Positions 12,883 through 21,624 are shown, counted from the stretch's first letter. The stretch is 64,000 bases of DNA from Microbacterium sp. SY138 (GCF_039729145.1 NZ_CP155793.1:1-64000); one strand, 5' to 3'. Notes: generated from the sequence alone by a model not told the origin. Translations and numbers: made by a program.

Positions 12883-13835
12883 CCACCGACAACAACGGCA
12901 CCCCGGGCGAGCACGCCCCACTCACCCCGCCGCCGCCCTCCCCGCCCCAAGGAACGGCCCCGCAGGCGGGTCCGTCCTCTCCTGCCGCGCCTTCTACAGG
13001 CGCGTCCACTCCTTCCGCGCCGACCAACGGGCGCACCCCAGGGGCGACCGCGGTCATGGTGGTGACCGCGGTGGTCGGGGGGATCGCGCTTCTCGGGGCC
13101 GGCGGCACGGCTGCTGCCGCGGCGGCCGGGACCATCGTGTCGTCGAGTCGTCCGGACTCCGTGCAGAGCGTGGACGTCGAGGGGCTGGACAGCATCGACC
13201 TCGCCGCCGATGCCAGCAGCATGCGGGTCGAGTTCGGCGACGTCGACGAGGCCACACTCGCCATCACGAACGGGCGCGGTACACCGTGGACGTTCGAGCG
13301 CGATGGCGACGAGCTGGTCGTCCGGAGTCCACAAGGAGTCTTCGGGTGGTGGCTCGGCGGCTGGTTCGGTGATGAGGAGATCGCCGTGCTCACGCTCCCG
13401 GAAAGTCTTCGCGACGCAGGACTCGACGCCGACCTGAACCTCGATGCGGGCAGCCTCGACGTGAACGGCGACTTCGGTGTGCTCGACGTCAGCGTCAACG
13501 CCGGAGCGCTCGACGTCGAAGGGGCCGCGAAGGAACTCGATGTGCAGATGAGCGCCGGCCGCGCCGACATCCTCCTCGACGGCGTCTCCCAGGCGGACCT
13601 CGGCGTCTCCGCCGGCGATCTCACGGTCGAGCTCACGGGTGCTCCCCCGACCCGGACGGCGATCGACGTGAGCGCCGGCACCCTCGATCTGACCGTTCCC
13701 GACGTGGAGTACGCGATCTCTCAGGAGATCAGCGCGGGCACGCTGAATGCCGAGGTCGACGAGGCTTCGAGCGCGCGGAGGACGATCGAGGTCTCGCTGT
13801 CGGCCGGCACCGCGACCATCCGACCGGGCCGCTGA
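12879..13835 (+). CDS. Membrane-anchored DUF4097-like adhesin/beta-helix protein
   Basis: The 318-residue protein starts with a Pro-rich cytoplasmic tail (1-45), then one membrane helix (about 48-88, rich in Ala/Val/Gly). An extracellular region follows with repeated short beta-strand units such as LDVNGDFGVLDVSVNAGALDV and ISAGTLNAEV. This pattern fits the DUF4097 group often found as the third gene of cell-envelope two-component loci. The ATGA overlap with the response regulator makes a three-gene operon. Function is inferred only from the arrangement. Confidence 0.75.
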   Translation: MTTDNNGTPGEHAPLTPPPPSPPQGTAPQAGPSSPAAPSTGASTPSAPTNGRTPGATAVMVVTAVVGGIALLGAGGTAAAAAAGTIVSSSRPDSVQSVDVEGLDSIDLAADASSMRVEFGDVDEATLAITNGRGTPWTFERDGDELVVRSPQGVFGWWLGGWFGDEEIAVLTLPESLRDAGLDADLNLDAGSLDVNGDFGVLDVSVNAGALDVEGAAKELDVQMSAGRADILLDGVSQADLGVSAGDLTVELTGAPPTRTAIDVSAGTLDLTVPDVEYAISQEISAGTLNAEVDEASSARRTIEVSLSAGTATIRPGR

Positions 13836-13842
13836 ACACGCT

Positions 13843-13877
13843 CGAGGGGGAGGACACTCCCGGGTGCTCCCCCTCGA
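13843..13877 (+). terminator. Hairpin terminator after the kinase-regulator operon
   Basis: TCGAGGGGGAG pairs with CTCCCCCTCGA; the sequence then reads TTCGGATTTTCC. It sits 8 bases past the stop of the membrane protein and just ahead of tRNA-Ile. Confidence 0.8.
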
Positions 13878-13920
13878 TTCGGATTTTCCGTATTTCTCCG
13901 GTAAAGTCTTGGAGGTTGAC

Positions 13921-13994
13921 GGGGCTATAGCTCAGGCGGTTAGAGCGCTTCACTGATAATGAAGAGGTCCCAGGTTCAAGTCCTGGTAGCCCCA
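13921..13994 (+). tRNA. tRNA-Ile (GAU)
   Basis: A 74-base cloverleaf has acceptor stem GGGGCTA/TAGCCCC, D-loop AGCTCAGGCGGTTAGAGC, anticodon GAT at 13955-13957 in loop CTGATAA, and T-loop GGTTCAAGTCC. The 3' CCA is not encoded. It is followed 26 bases later by tRNA-Ala. Confidence 0.97.
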
Positions 13995-14020
13995 CTCCTT
14001 AACTCAAGAAAATCCCTCAC

Positions 14021-14093
14021 GGGGCCTTAGCTCAGTTGGTAGAGCGCCTGCTTTGCAAGCAGGATGTCAGGAGTTCGAATCTCCTAGGCTCCA
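14021..14093 (+). tRNA. tRNA-Ala (UGC)
   Basis: A 73-base cloverleaf has acceptor GGGGCCT/AGGCTCC, anticodon TGC at 14054-14056 in loop TTTGCAA, and T-loop GAGTTCGAATCTC. Discriminator A is at 14093. The Ile-Ala pair near gyrA is common in actinobacteria. Confidence 0.97.
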
Positions 14094-14102
14094 CAGGATC
14101 GA

Positions 14103-14132
14103 GAAGCCCCCGGCCCCCGGCCGGGGGCTTCT
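14103..14132 (+). terminator. Terminator after the tRNA pair
   Basis: GAAGCCCCCGGCC pairs with GGCCGGGGGCTTC around a short C-rich loop; a pyrimidine-rich TTCTGTTG follows. The remaining gap to 14345 holds no gene I can support. Confidence 0.85.
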
Positions 14133-14345
14133 TCTGTTGAGGCGGGTGTCGACCCATCGCGTCTGCCTGGTTGTGCATCTCCGCCCACGGGGGGACGCGA
14201 ATCGTCCCGGTGGACGACGCGAGGGAGTGAATACTTCACGTAGCGTGTTACCCATGTAGAGCTTGCCTCGTGCTGAGCTGCTTCAGATCAATGTCGCCCC
14301 CGCACATGGCAGGGCCGGCTCCAGCTCGCAAGACTCAGGAGACAC

Positions 14346-15599
14346 ATGGACATCCTCGAATGGGTGAGGACGACCGCATCAGCCCTTCCCGACCCTCTGG
14401 TCTGGGCCCTCGGCGGATTGTTCGCCTTCCTCGAGAACGGCTTGGGCCTCGGCTTCTTCCTGCCCGGTGAGACGATCGTCGTCTTCCTTTCCGCTTCGCT
14501 CTCCGACGTCTGGGCGGTGGTGGTGATGTTCCTCGTGGTCGTCGTCGCGGGAAGCGCGGGAGACCACGTCGGCTATCTCCTCGGGCGACACTTCGGCGTC
14601 GGCATGCGTGATCTCAGACTGGTCAAGCGACTCGGGATCGATCGATGGGATCGGGCCGTCGAGATCCTCCACCTGCGCGGTGCGATCGCCGTCTTCCTCA
14701 CACGACTCGTCCCTGTCGTTCGCACGTTGACCCCGGCTGCTGCGGGCGTTGCGAAGGTGAGGTACCCGTCGTTCCTGCTCGCCTCGCTCGCCGGAGCAGC
14801 GACCTGGGCTGCGATCTACGTCAGCGTGGGGTTCCTGTTGAGGGCATCCCTCGACGCCGTCACCAAGGCGTTGGGACCGATCAGCAACGTGCTGCTCCTC
14901 GTCGTGGTCGCCGGTGGCGTCGTCTTCTTCGCGGTGCGATTCATCCGCACCCGGTCGCTCGCACGCGCCGTCGATGCGACCGATGATGCTGCGCCCATCC
15001 AGCCCACCGTCGTCGACCGTCTCTTCCGTGAAGACGAATGGCGCACGTGGCCCAACCTCATCACCGGGATCCGCCTGCTCCTGCTGCCGGTGTTCCTCTG
15101 GCTGATCACCGCCAGGATGCTGTGGGCCGCGCTGGTCGTCATCGGCCTGGTCTTCCTGACGGATTGGCTCGACGGTTGGCTCGCGCGGCGGACGAACAGC
15201 GTCTCCGCCCTCGGCACCTGGCTCGATCCGGTCGCCGACCGGATCACGGTGGTCGTCACGGCCGTCGCCTTCACGCTCGGGCATCTCATCCCGTGGGAGA
15301 CGCTCGTGCTGCTGCTCATCCCCGACGTCCTGCTCGGATCGGCCGCCCTGCTCTTCTTCCGAGGAAACCCGGCAGTCCCGGTCACGATGGTCGGGAAGGT
15401 CCGGACGGCTCTGATCTTCGTCGGACTCCTCGGCGTCCTCCTCGGCAGTGCGCTGAGTGAGTCGGGTCTGGTGTCGCTGAGCTGGATCGTCGGGATGTCA
15501 TTCCTGCTGTTCCTGATCGGGATCGTCGGTCACTACATCGCGGCGTCCCAGTACGCCCGTGCCATGATCACGCAGAAACTGAGTGTGCGCGAAGGCTGA
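14346..15599 (+). CDS. DedA domain fused to CDP-alcohol phosphatidyltransferase
   Basis: Two membrane domains lie in one 417-residue chain. Residues about 1-200 are a DedA/SNARE-associated-type domain (FLENGLGLGFFLPGET, GDHVGYLLGR and the FLTRLVPVVRTLTPAAAGV re-entrant region). Residues about 225-410 carry the complete CDP-alcohol phosphatidyltransferase motif: DWLDGWLAR, eight residues, G, three residues, D, three residues, D. The enzyme half should join a CDP-diacylglycerol headgroup to an alcohol such as glycerol phosphate. DedA proteins are linked to lipid carrier movement. AGGAG lies five bases before the ATG. No frameshift is seen at the junction. Confidence 0.9.
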   Translation: MDILEWVRTTASALPDPLVWALGGLFAFLENGLGLGFFLPGETIVVFLSASLSDVWAVVVMFLVVVVAGSAGDHVGYLLGRHFGVGMRDLRLVKRLGIDRWDRAVEILHLRGAIAVFLTRLVPVVRTLTPAAAGVAKVRYPSFLLASLAGAATWAAIYVSVGFLLRASLDAVTKALGPISNVLLLVVVAGGVVFFAVRFIRTRSLARAVDATDDAAPIQPTVVDRLFREDEWRTWPNLITGIRLLLLPVFLWLITARMLWAALVVIGLVFLTDWLDGWLARRTNSVSALGTWLDPVADRITVVVTAVAFTLGHLIPWETLVLLLIPDVLLGSAALLFFRGNPAVPVTMVGKVRTALIFVGLLGVLLGSALSESGLVSLSWIVGMSFLLFLIGIVGHYIAASQYARAMITQKLSVREG

Positions 15600-15605
15600 G
15601 GCTCC

Positions 15606-16067
15606 TCAGACCTCGGTGCGCGTCTCGAGGTCGATCTCGTAGTGGATCATCCCCGAGCGGGTGGCGAGGCGGTCGTACAGTCCGCGCGCGGTGGTGTTCG
15701 TCTCGGCCGTGAGCCAGTAGACCTTCGCCGCGCCCTGCTGCTCAGCCCATGCGCGGACGTGCGCGATCAGAGCCCGGCCGACCCCGCCACCGCGCACGCC
15801 GGGTGCGACGAACAGGTCTTCGAGGTAGCAGTAGTCCGTCGTCGCCCACGTCGAGGGGTGCGTCAACCAGTGGACGATCCCCACTGCGGTGCCGCTCTCG
15901 TCGCGGGCGAGCGCGCCATGGACGCCGGAATCGGCGTCGATGAGGCGTTCGAAGGTGGCATCGGTGGTCGAGGGGTCGAGGGCTTCCTCATAAAAGGACA
16001 GATAGCCGCTCCACAGGTCGTCCCACTCGGCACGGTCCTGGGTCGTGATCGGTGCGATCGTCGTCAT
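15606..16067 (-). CDS. GNAT family N-acetyltransferase
   Basis: This 153-residue single-domain protein is a GNAT enzyme transferring an acetyl group from acetyl-CoA to an unknown amine. The central beta-strand and acetyl-CoA loop are visible in YLEDLFVAPGVRGGGVGRALI (about 82-102), and the C-terminal alpha/beta region in YWLTAETNTTARGLYDR. It converges with the DedA fusion gene with only six bases between stops. Confidence 0.9.
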   Translation of the reverse strand: MTTIAPITTQDRAEWDDLWSGYLSFYEEALDPSTTDATFERLIDADSGVHGALARDESGTAVGIVHWLTHPSTWATTDYCYLEDLFVAPGVRGGGVGRALIAHVRAWAEQQGAAKVYWLTAETNTTARGLYDRLATRSGMIHYEIDLETRTEV

Positions 16068-16097
16068 GACTCGAGAGTAACGAAGTGGTGCGGAGGT

Positions 16098-16472
16098 TCA
16101 CTCGACGGGTCGAAGGCTCCGCAGGATCGTGGCGTGACGAACCAGGAAGGTGCGTTCGTCGAGCTTCTTGCGCCGCAGCCAGCCGGTGACCTCGTCGTTG
16201 TGCTTGCTCGCGTTGCACGAGGCGCACGCCGGGACGACGTTCTCGAGCGTGTAGCGGCCGCCGCGCGACACGGGTTGGATGCAGTCGCGTTGCAGGGCGG
16301 CACCGTCCCCACCGCAGTACGCGCACCCGCCCCAGGCATCCATCAAGTCGTACCACTGCTCGTCGGTGAGGTCGTTGTCGACGCGGGCGAGCCGGTTCTG
16401 TCGGCGCTTGGCATAGCGGGCACGGGTCGCCGGCGACGCGGTGGCGGAAGAGACCTTGCGGCGGCGGCGCAT
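16098..16472 (-). CDS. HNH endonuclease
   Basis: The 124-residue protein has a basic N-terminus and an HNH core: CAYCG, then DCIQPVSRGGRYTLENVVPACASCNASKHN, with two Cys pairs for zinc and a His/Asn active site. The first conserved His of the motif is replaced by a DCIQP-type sequence, so cleavage activity is not certain. Freestanding HNH proteins of this size are common in Microbacteriaceae. A DNA target is not known. Confidence 0.82.
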   Translation of the reverse strand: MRRRRKVSSATASPATRARYAKRRQNRLARVDNDLTDEQWYDLMDAWGGCAYCGGDGAALQRDCIQPVSRGGRYTLENVVPACASCNASKHNDEVTGWLRRKKLDERTFLVRHATILRSLRPVE

Positions 16473-16507
16473 GGGCCGATGCTATCGCGGTGAGCGCTCG
16501 ACGCGCC

Positions 16508-17632
16508 TCAGCCCTGGCCCACCGAGGTCACCTCATGTGGCGCGAGATTCAACCGCTCGCCGCCGACCGCGGTCACGACCACGATGTCCTCGATGCGGGC
16601 ACCCCAGGAGCCGGCGAAATAGATACCCGGCTCGATGCTGAATGCCATGCCCTCGCGAAGCACCAGGTCGTTGCCCGGAGCGATGTACGGCTCCTCGTGC
16701 ACCGAGACGCCGATGCCATGGCCGGTGCGGTGCAGGAACGCCTCACCCAGCCCGGCGTCGGCGAGAATGTTTCGCGCCGCAGCATCCACCTCCGCCGCCG
16801 TGGCGCCAGGACGCACGGCGTCCACTGCTGCCTGCTGAGCGCGTACGAGCACCGCGATGCGCTCGGCGGCAGCGGGGTCGGGAGTGCCGACGACGTAGGT
16901 CCTGGTGCTGTCGGAGTTGTAGCCGCTCGGCACTGCCCCTCCGATGTCGACCACCACGATGTCGCCGTCCTCGATCACGCGGTCCGAGACCTCGTGGTGC
17001 GGATCGGCGCCGTTCGGGCCGGATCCTACGATGACGAACTCCACCGTGCGGTGTCCTTCGGCGACGATGGCATCGGCGATGTCGGCGGCGACCGCGCGCT
17101 CGGTGCGTCCGGCCCGAAGCCACTCGTGCACGCGGCGGTGCACCGCATCGATCGCCTCTCCGGCGCGGCGAAGCTCGGTGATCTCCTCGGCGTCCTTGAC
17201 CATGCGGCCCTCGCGGAGCACGGGCGTCGCGAGTTCGAGACGCACACCCAGTCGCTCACCGATCGGGATCACGTGCAGGGCGGGGAGGGCATCGGAGACG
17301 CCGACGCGCGATACGGTGCCGACGGATGCGGTGACCAGTGCGTACGGGTCTTCGCCGTCGACCCAGTCCGCGACGGCGAGTGCGAGCTCTCCGACCGCCG
17401 TGGTGCGCACCTTCGCGAGCTCCATCCGCGGGACGACGATCGTCGGCGCGACGTCGGGGCCGATGACCAGCGCAGTGAGTCGTTCGATGGTGTCGCCTTC
17501 GACGCCCACCAGATACTGCAGATCGGGACCCGGGCCCACGATGATGGCGTCGAGCCCGGCCTCGGCGGCGAGGGATGCGGCACGGCTGAGGCGGGCGGCG
17601 TACACGGAAGCGGGGAAGGGCAATGTGCTCAC
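16508..17632 (-). CDS. M24 family Xaa-Pro aminopeptidase-like metallopeptidase
   Basis: The 374-residue product has the N-terminal creatinase-type domain and a C-terminal pita-bread fold. Metal-ligand motifs are visible: DIVVVDIGGAVPSGYNSDSTRT, FLHRTGHGIGVSVHEEP, FSIEPGIY and RIEDIVVV. This set is typical of proline dipeptidases that release an N-terminal residue before proline. I start at the GTG reading VSTLPFPAS, which has GGAG just upstream (short spacing). An upstream ATG or GTG in frame would add up to 19 residues. Confidence 0.88.
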   Translation of the reverse strand: MSTLPFPASVYAARLSRAASLAAEAGLDAIIVGPGPDLQYLVGVEGDTIERLTALVIGPDVAPTIVVPRMELAKVRTTAVGELALAVADWVDGEDPYALVTASVGTVSRVGVSDALPALHVIPIGERLGVRLELATPVLREGRMVKDAEEITELRRAGEAIDAVHRRVHEWLRAGRTERAVAADIADAIVAEGHRTVEFVIVGSGPNGADPHHEVSDRVIEDGDIVVVDIGGAVPSGYNSDSTRTYVVGTPDPAAAERIAVLVRAQQAAVDAVRPGATAAEVDAAARNILADAGLGEAFLHRTGHGIGVSVHEEPYIAPGNDLVLREGMAFSIEPGIYFAGSWGARIEDIVVVTAVGGERLNLAPHEVTSVGQG

Positions 17633-17797
17633 GGGCTCCACGCTACTGCGCGGGTGCTCGCAGGGCATCCGATTCATGGTTCGATCCATTTCGCGCGCAC
17701 GGTCGGGGCTGAGCGACTCGCCCCGGTCGCAATGCCGCAGATCATCGACGGCTGAACGGAGGGGCGCGGTCGTTCAGCCGCTCCCCCTCCGCGGTGG

Positions 17798-18244
17798 TCA
17801 GCTGATGGCGACGCGGATGCGCTCGGCGAGGAACTCCAGATCGGCCTTCGTGAGGTCGGTCACCGCGTAGGCAGTAGGCCAGACGGTGCCGTCGTCGAGG
17901 TTCGAGATGGGCTCGAACCCGAACGTGCCGTAGCGCACCTTGAATTTGCTGGCCGGCTGGAAGAAGCAGAGCACCTTGCCGTCGCGGCCCCATGCCGGCA
18001 TTCCGTAGTAGGTGCGCGGTACGAGCTCCGGGGCGACCTCCGAGACCAGGGCGTGCAGCTTCTTCGACAGCGCCTGGTCTTCGGGAGTGAGCTTCTCGAT
18101 CGCCTCCTTGATGTCGGCCTCTCCCGCCGCTCGAAGCTCTTCCGGGGACTTCTTCGCGCGGGAGCGCCGGGTGCGGGCCTCCTTCGCGGCGGCCTGCATG
18201 GCCTCGCGTTCCTCAGCGCTGAAGTTCTTCTCTTTCTCGGCCAT
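17798..18244 (-). CDS. DUF1801 domain protein
   Basis: This 148-residue soluble protein has a charged, Lys/Arg/Ala-rich N-terminal helix (1-45). It is followed by a DUF1801/YdhG-like domain with LVPRTYYGMPAWGRDGKVLCFFQPASKFKVRYGTFGF. Some family members (Fra/YdhG) act as iron chaperones, but the role here is unknown. Translation begins at the ATG at 18244, upstream of the divergent NUDIX gene. Confidence 0.8.
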   Translation of the reverse strand: MAEKEKNFSAEEREAMQAAAKEARTRRSRAKKSPEELRAAGEADIKEAIEKLTPEDQALSKKLHALVSEVAPELVPRTYYGMPAWGRDGKVLCFFQPASKFKVRYGTFGFEPISNLDDGTVWPTAYAVTDLTKADLEFLAERIRVAIS

Positions 18245-18381
18245 GATCGGTCCTCTCGACGTGCGTCCGGTGTGCAGATCACACTACGGACGCCGGGTGG
18301 CGATGCGCTTCTCGATTCGTGATCGATCTCGGCAGGACGTACGGTCATCGACTGTCGTCGCCGACGGATAGTGTGTGATCC

Positions 18382-18804
18382 ATGGACCTGCGTGTGGCGG
18401 CGTACGCGGTCGTCACCGATGACGACGGGCGGTTGCTGCTGGCGCGCTGGACCGAGGGTCGCCGGGTGGCATGGACGATGCCGGGCGGCGGACTCGAAGC
18501 GGGAGAGTCTCCGGAGGATGCCGTGCGTCGTGAGCTGCGCGAGGAGACCGGTTACACGGTCAAGGTCGGTGAACTCCTCGGCATCCACTCGCGGGTGATC
18601 CCCGCCGGTCGACGCGTGCAGAAGGCTGCAGATCCGCTGCATACCCTGCGGATCCTGTATCGGGCCGAGGTCACGGGCGGCAAACTGCGCTTCGAGACCG
18701 GCGGCTCGACCGACATGGCGGAGTGGTTCCCCCTGAAGGCGGTTGCCGAGCTGCAGCGCGTCAAGCTGGTCGACATCGCCTTGCGGATGGCCGGCATCCT
18801 CTGA
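18382..18804 (+). CDS. NUDIX hydrolase
   Basis: This 140-residue NUDIX protein carries the complete box GGLEAGESPEDAVRRELREETGY, split here by its fixed positions (G, E, REL, EE, G; residues about 35-57). It should cleave a nucleoside diphosphate linked to another group; the substrate cannot be read from the sequence. The ATG at 18382 puts the first strand MDLRVAAYAVV at the N-terminus. Confidence 0.92.
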   Translation: MDLRVAAYAVVTDDDGRLLLARWTEGRRVAWTMPGGGLEAGESPEDAVRRELREETGYTVKVGELLGIHSRVIPAGRRVQKAADPLHTLRILYRAEVTGGKLRFETGGSTDMAEWFPLKAVAELQRVKLVDIALRMAGIL

Positions 18805-18828
18805 CAGGAGCTGCGCCGCCGCCCGGGA

Positions 18829-19344
18829 TCAGCGCTCTTCGGGGACGGAGATGTCGGCGACGGTCGCGCCGTAGGCCGCGATCAGGTCGTCGGCGTCGAC
18901 GAACAAGCTGTATCCGTGAGCCCCCGCACCCATGGCGATGCGCTGACCGACGATCGACTCGTCGGCGTAGATCGGCCAATCGGTCGTGCTGCCGATCGGC
19001 ACGATGGTTCCGCGTTCGTAACCGGTGGCCGCGAGCGCAAGCTCGGGCTCCGGCAGCCGCAGCTTGTTGACGCCGACCAGCGCCCGCAGCTTCGGCCACG
19101 AGATCGAGCGGCCACCGGGCACGAGCGCGAACAGGAACGTGTCATCGGACCGCTTCACCACGAGGGTCTTCACGATGCCCGACGGAGGGATGCCGAGGAG
19201 CTCGGCCGCCTCGAACAGGCTGCCGGCGGCGGGACGTTCACGGATCTCGATGTCGAGCCCTCGAGCGGCCGCCGCGTCCCGCACCCGTGCATGCTGATCG
19301 CCTCCGTCACCGGAGGCGACGGAGGCGGGATCAGACGGGGTCAC
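18829..19344 (-). CDS. YbaK/EbsC-type aminoacyl-tRNA deacylase
   Basis: The 171-residue protein is a YbaK-fold trans-editing enzyme that removes wrongly attached amino acids from tRNA (Cys-tRNA-Pro in the best-known cases). Family features are GIPPSGIVKTLVVK with the key lysine, FLFALVPGGRSISWPKL, GYERGTIVPIG and YADESIVGQRIAMGAG. It starts with GTG, overlapping the stop of the upstream gene by four bases. Confidence 0.88.
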   Translation of the reverse strand: MTPSDPASVASGDGGDQHARVRDAAAARGLDIEIRERPAAGSLFEAAELLGIPPSGIVKTLVVKRSDDTFLFALVPGGRSISWPKLRALVGVNKLRLPEPELALAATGYERGTIVPIGSTTDWPIYADESIVGQRIAMGAGAHGYSLFVDADDLIAAYGATVADISVPEER

Positions 19345-19841
19345 GCGTCGGGTGCGGCGAGCGGGTCGTCCGCGACCCAGAGCTCATCGTCGGCGCGCAG
19401 AGTCTGCCACGCGGCGTAGAGCACACCGACGGCCGCAGCAGCGCCGAGGATGATCGCGATGACGGAGCCGAGGCCCGGTCCCGACTTCTGCGGCTTGGTC
19501 GCCTTGCGCACCTGCACGGCGACGCCGTGGCGCTTGGCGTTGGCGACGTCCCACGCGCTGAGTGCCGAACCGACAACTCCGCCCACGATCGGGACGAACT
19601 TGTCGTCGACGACGTGCTTGCCGATCTTCACGCCACGGTCGACGACCGGGGCGACACGGCGGTTGTACGTGTCCTGGATGACCGGCACGACCTGCTCACG
19701 ATTGAGGTTGCCGAGCTGACGGCCGGCCTCACGGGCGACATCGGCGGCGTGACCGACGAGCACCTGCTGGTTCTCCCAGAGCTGGTTCGCGTCGTTCTGA
19801 AGACGACGCAGTTCCTTCTTCCGCTTGCGGCTGAGGCTCAC
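19341..19841 (-). CDS. Membrane-anchored helical protein of unknown function
   Basis: This 166-residue protein has a very basic N-terminus, then a helical region (about 10-80, with NLNREQVVPVIQDTYN). One membrane helix follows at about 127-147 (GSVIAIILGAAAAVGVLYAAW), with a short acidic tail. The GTG at 19841 is chosen because AGGAGAG lies five bases upstream. It is co-transcribed with the YbaK-type gene (four-base overlap). I recognise it only as a conserved actinobacterial type, with no known role. Confidence 0.7.
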   Translation of the reverse strand: MSLSRKRKKELRRLQNDANQLWENQQVLVGHAADVAREAGRQLGNLNREQVVPVIQDTYNRRVAPVVDRGVKIGKHVVDDKFVPIVGGVVGSALSAWDVANAKRHGVAVQVRKATKPQKSGPGLGSVIAIILGAAAAVGVLYAAWQTLRADDELWVADDPLAAPDA

Positions 19842-19988
19842 GATGCTCTCCTGTCCATTGGAGTACGGGTTCCCCATCTTGCCACGAGAGGCTGGAAGCC
19901 GGGCGGGAATCGCCCGGCCCTTGCTTCTTCGCCTCATCAGGGGTAGATACCACGGCCAACTCACCGGAAGCTCTGCGAGAATGAGGAC

Positions 19989-20546
19989 ATGGCTCACGCT
20001 TCTCATGTCGCAACCCTGCACACCAACCACGGTGACATCGTCATCAACCTCTTCGGTGACCACGCCCCGAAGACGGTAAAGAACTTCGTCGGCCTCGCCG
20101 ACGGCACCCAGGAGTGGACCGATCCCGCCACCGGCAAGCCCGGCGAGGGACCCCTCTACAAGGACGTCATCTTCCACCGCATCATCCCGAACTTCATGAT
20201 CCAGGGCGGCGACCCGCTCGGACAGGGCGTCGGCGGCCCCGGCTACAACTTCGACGACGAGATCAACATGGAGCTCAACTTCAACGAGCCCTACATCCTC
20301 GCCATGGCCAACGCCGGTCTCCGCCGCAACGCCATCACCGGCAAGCCCGAGGGCACCAACGGTTCGCAGTTCTTCATCACCACCGACCCGACGCCGTGGC
20401 TGCAGGGCAAGCACACGATCTTCGGCGAGGTCGCCGATGACGCTTCCAAGGCCGTCGTCGACGCGATCGGCGCCGTGCAGACCGGTGCGGGCGACCGTCC
20501 CGTCGAGCCGGTCGTGCTGCAGTCGATCGACATCGTCGCGGCCTGA
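19989..20546 (+). CDS. Peptidyl-prolyl cis-trans isomerase (cyclophilin type)
   Basis: The 185-residue cytoplasmic cyclophilin catalyses proline isomerisation in protein folding. Active-site features are visible: FHRIIPNFMIQGGDP with the catalytic Arg and Phe-Met-Gln, ALAMANAG-like ILAMANAGLRRN, TNGSQFFITT and LQGKHTIFGEV. No signal peptide is seen. A cyclophilin ahead of rhomboid and crgA is standard in actinobacteria. Confidence 0.96.
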   Translation: MAHASHVATLHTNHGDIVINLFGDHAPKTVKNFVGLADGTQEWTDPATGKPGEGPLYKDVIFHRIIPNFMIQGGDPLGQGVGGPGYNFDDEINMELNFNEPYILAMANAGLRRNAITGKPEGTNGSQFFITTDPTPWLQGKHTIFGEVADDASKAVVDAIGAVQTGAGDRPVEPVVLQSIDIVAA

Positions 20547-20567
20547 CGACAGCTGCGGCCGATCCGG

Positions 20568-21467
20568 ATGACCACGCCTGAGTTCACGAGCAATCGCGAC
20601 AACTTCTGCTACCGGCATCCGGATCGGCAGAGCTTCGTGCTCTGCCAACGGTGCATGCGCACCATCTGCCCCGAGTGCCAGACGCAGGCGCCCGTCGGCG
20701 TCATCTGCCCGGAGTGCATGAACGCCGACCGCAAGAACCGCACCCCGGCCCAGAAGAAGGCGGCCCGTCGTTGGGGCGGCAGCGGTGGAGCGAGCATGGC
20801 GATGGCTCGCAGCGGCAAGCCGGTGGTGACCTACGCGCTGCTCGCGGTCACGTCGTTCATCGGACTGCTGCAGCTGATCCCTGGTATCGGCGAGCAGATC
20901 ACCGGCCAACTGCTCTTCGCGGCGCCGTATCTGTATCCGAACCTGTCGCCGCTGCCCTTCGAGCCCTGGCGATTGCTGACCGCGATCTTCGCCCATGGCG
21001 GCTTCATCCACCTCGCGCTCAACATGCTGGCCCTGTGGATGCTCGGACAGAGCCTCGAGCCCATGCTCGGTCGCGTTCGCTTCCTCGCTCTCTACCTCAT
21101 CAGTGGTCTCGGCGGCTCGGTCATGGTGGCGGTGCTCGCGCCGCTGACCTCGACCGTCGGTGCCTCCGGCGCGATCTTCGGCATGATGGCCGCTCTACTC
21201 ATCGTCGGTCGACACCTCGGTGCCAACGTCACGGGTCTTCTCGTGATCCTCGGCATCAACTTCGTCTACGGCCTGGTATTCGGCGGCGGACGGATCTCCT
21301 GGCAGGCACATCTCGGCGGCCTGCTCATCGGAGCCCTGGTGGCGTTCATCTACGTCAAGACGAAGCGACGAGACCAGCGCACCCTGCAGATCGTGCTGCT
21401 CTCCGCTCTGGTCGTCCTGTTGATCGTTGTGGTGGCGTTCGTGCCGCCGCTCATCCTTTTGTCCTGA
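20568..21467 (+). CDS. Rhomboid family intramembrane serine protease
   Basis: The 299-residue protein has an N-terminal zinc-binding segment: CYRHPDRQSFVLCQRCMRTICPEC then CPEC (residues about 11-50). About six membrane helices follow. The catalytic serine lies in GASGAIFGMM (about 203) and the catalytic histidine in WQAHLGGLLIG (about 251), so the dyad is intact. It cleaves membrane proteins; substrates are unknown. It starts with ATG 21 bases after the cyclophilin stop. Confidence 0.94.
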   Translation: MTTPEFTSNRDNFCYRHPDRQSFVLCQRCMRTICPECQTQAPVGVICPECMNADRKNRTPAQKKAARRWGGSGGASMAMARSGKPVVTYALLAVTSFIGLLQLIPGIGEQITGQLLFAAPYLYPNLSPLPFEPWRLLTAIFAHGGFIHLALNMLALWMLGQSLEPMLGRVRFLALYLISGLGGSVMVAVLAPLTSTVGASGAIFGMMAALLIVGRHLGANVTGLLVILGINFVYGLVFGGGRISWQAHLGGLLIGALVAFIYVKTKRRDQRTLQIVLLSALVVLLIVVVAFVPPLILLS

Positions 21468-21473
21468 TCCAGA

Positions 21474-21552
21474 GTTGTTAACAGGGTTGTTAACCCCTGT
21501 TAATAACAACGGTGTAATTCTCCCCAGGCTGTGGAGAGGGCTGTGGATAACT
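21474..21552. promoter_or_regulatory. Gene-free locus with DnaA box and GTTAAC repeats
   Basis: Just after the rhomboid gene, GTTGTTAAC occurs twice (from 21474 and 21486) and a TGTTAATAACAAC copy points back, forming an imperfect inverted repeat. Downstream lies a perfect DnaA box (TGTGGATAA, 21542-21550) preceded by GCTGTGGAGAG. The mix resembles the right half of oriC. Confidence 0.55.
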
Positions 21553-21624
21553 TTCGCTCTGGGTGGCTTGTGGGGCGGGAACGGGGCCGTTCCCTTACGT
21601 GAGTCGTACTTCGCTGCTGACATG

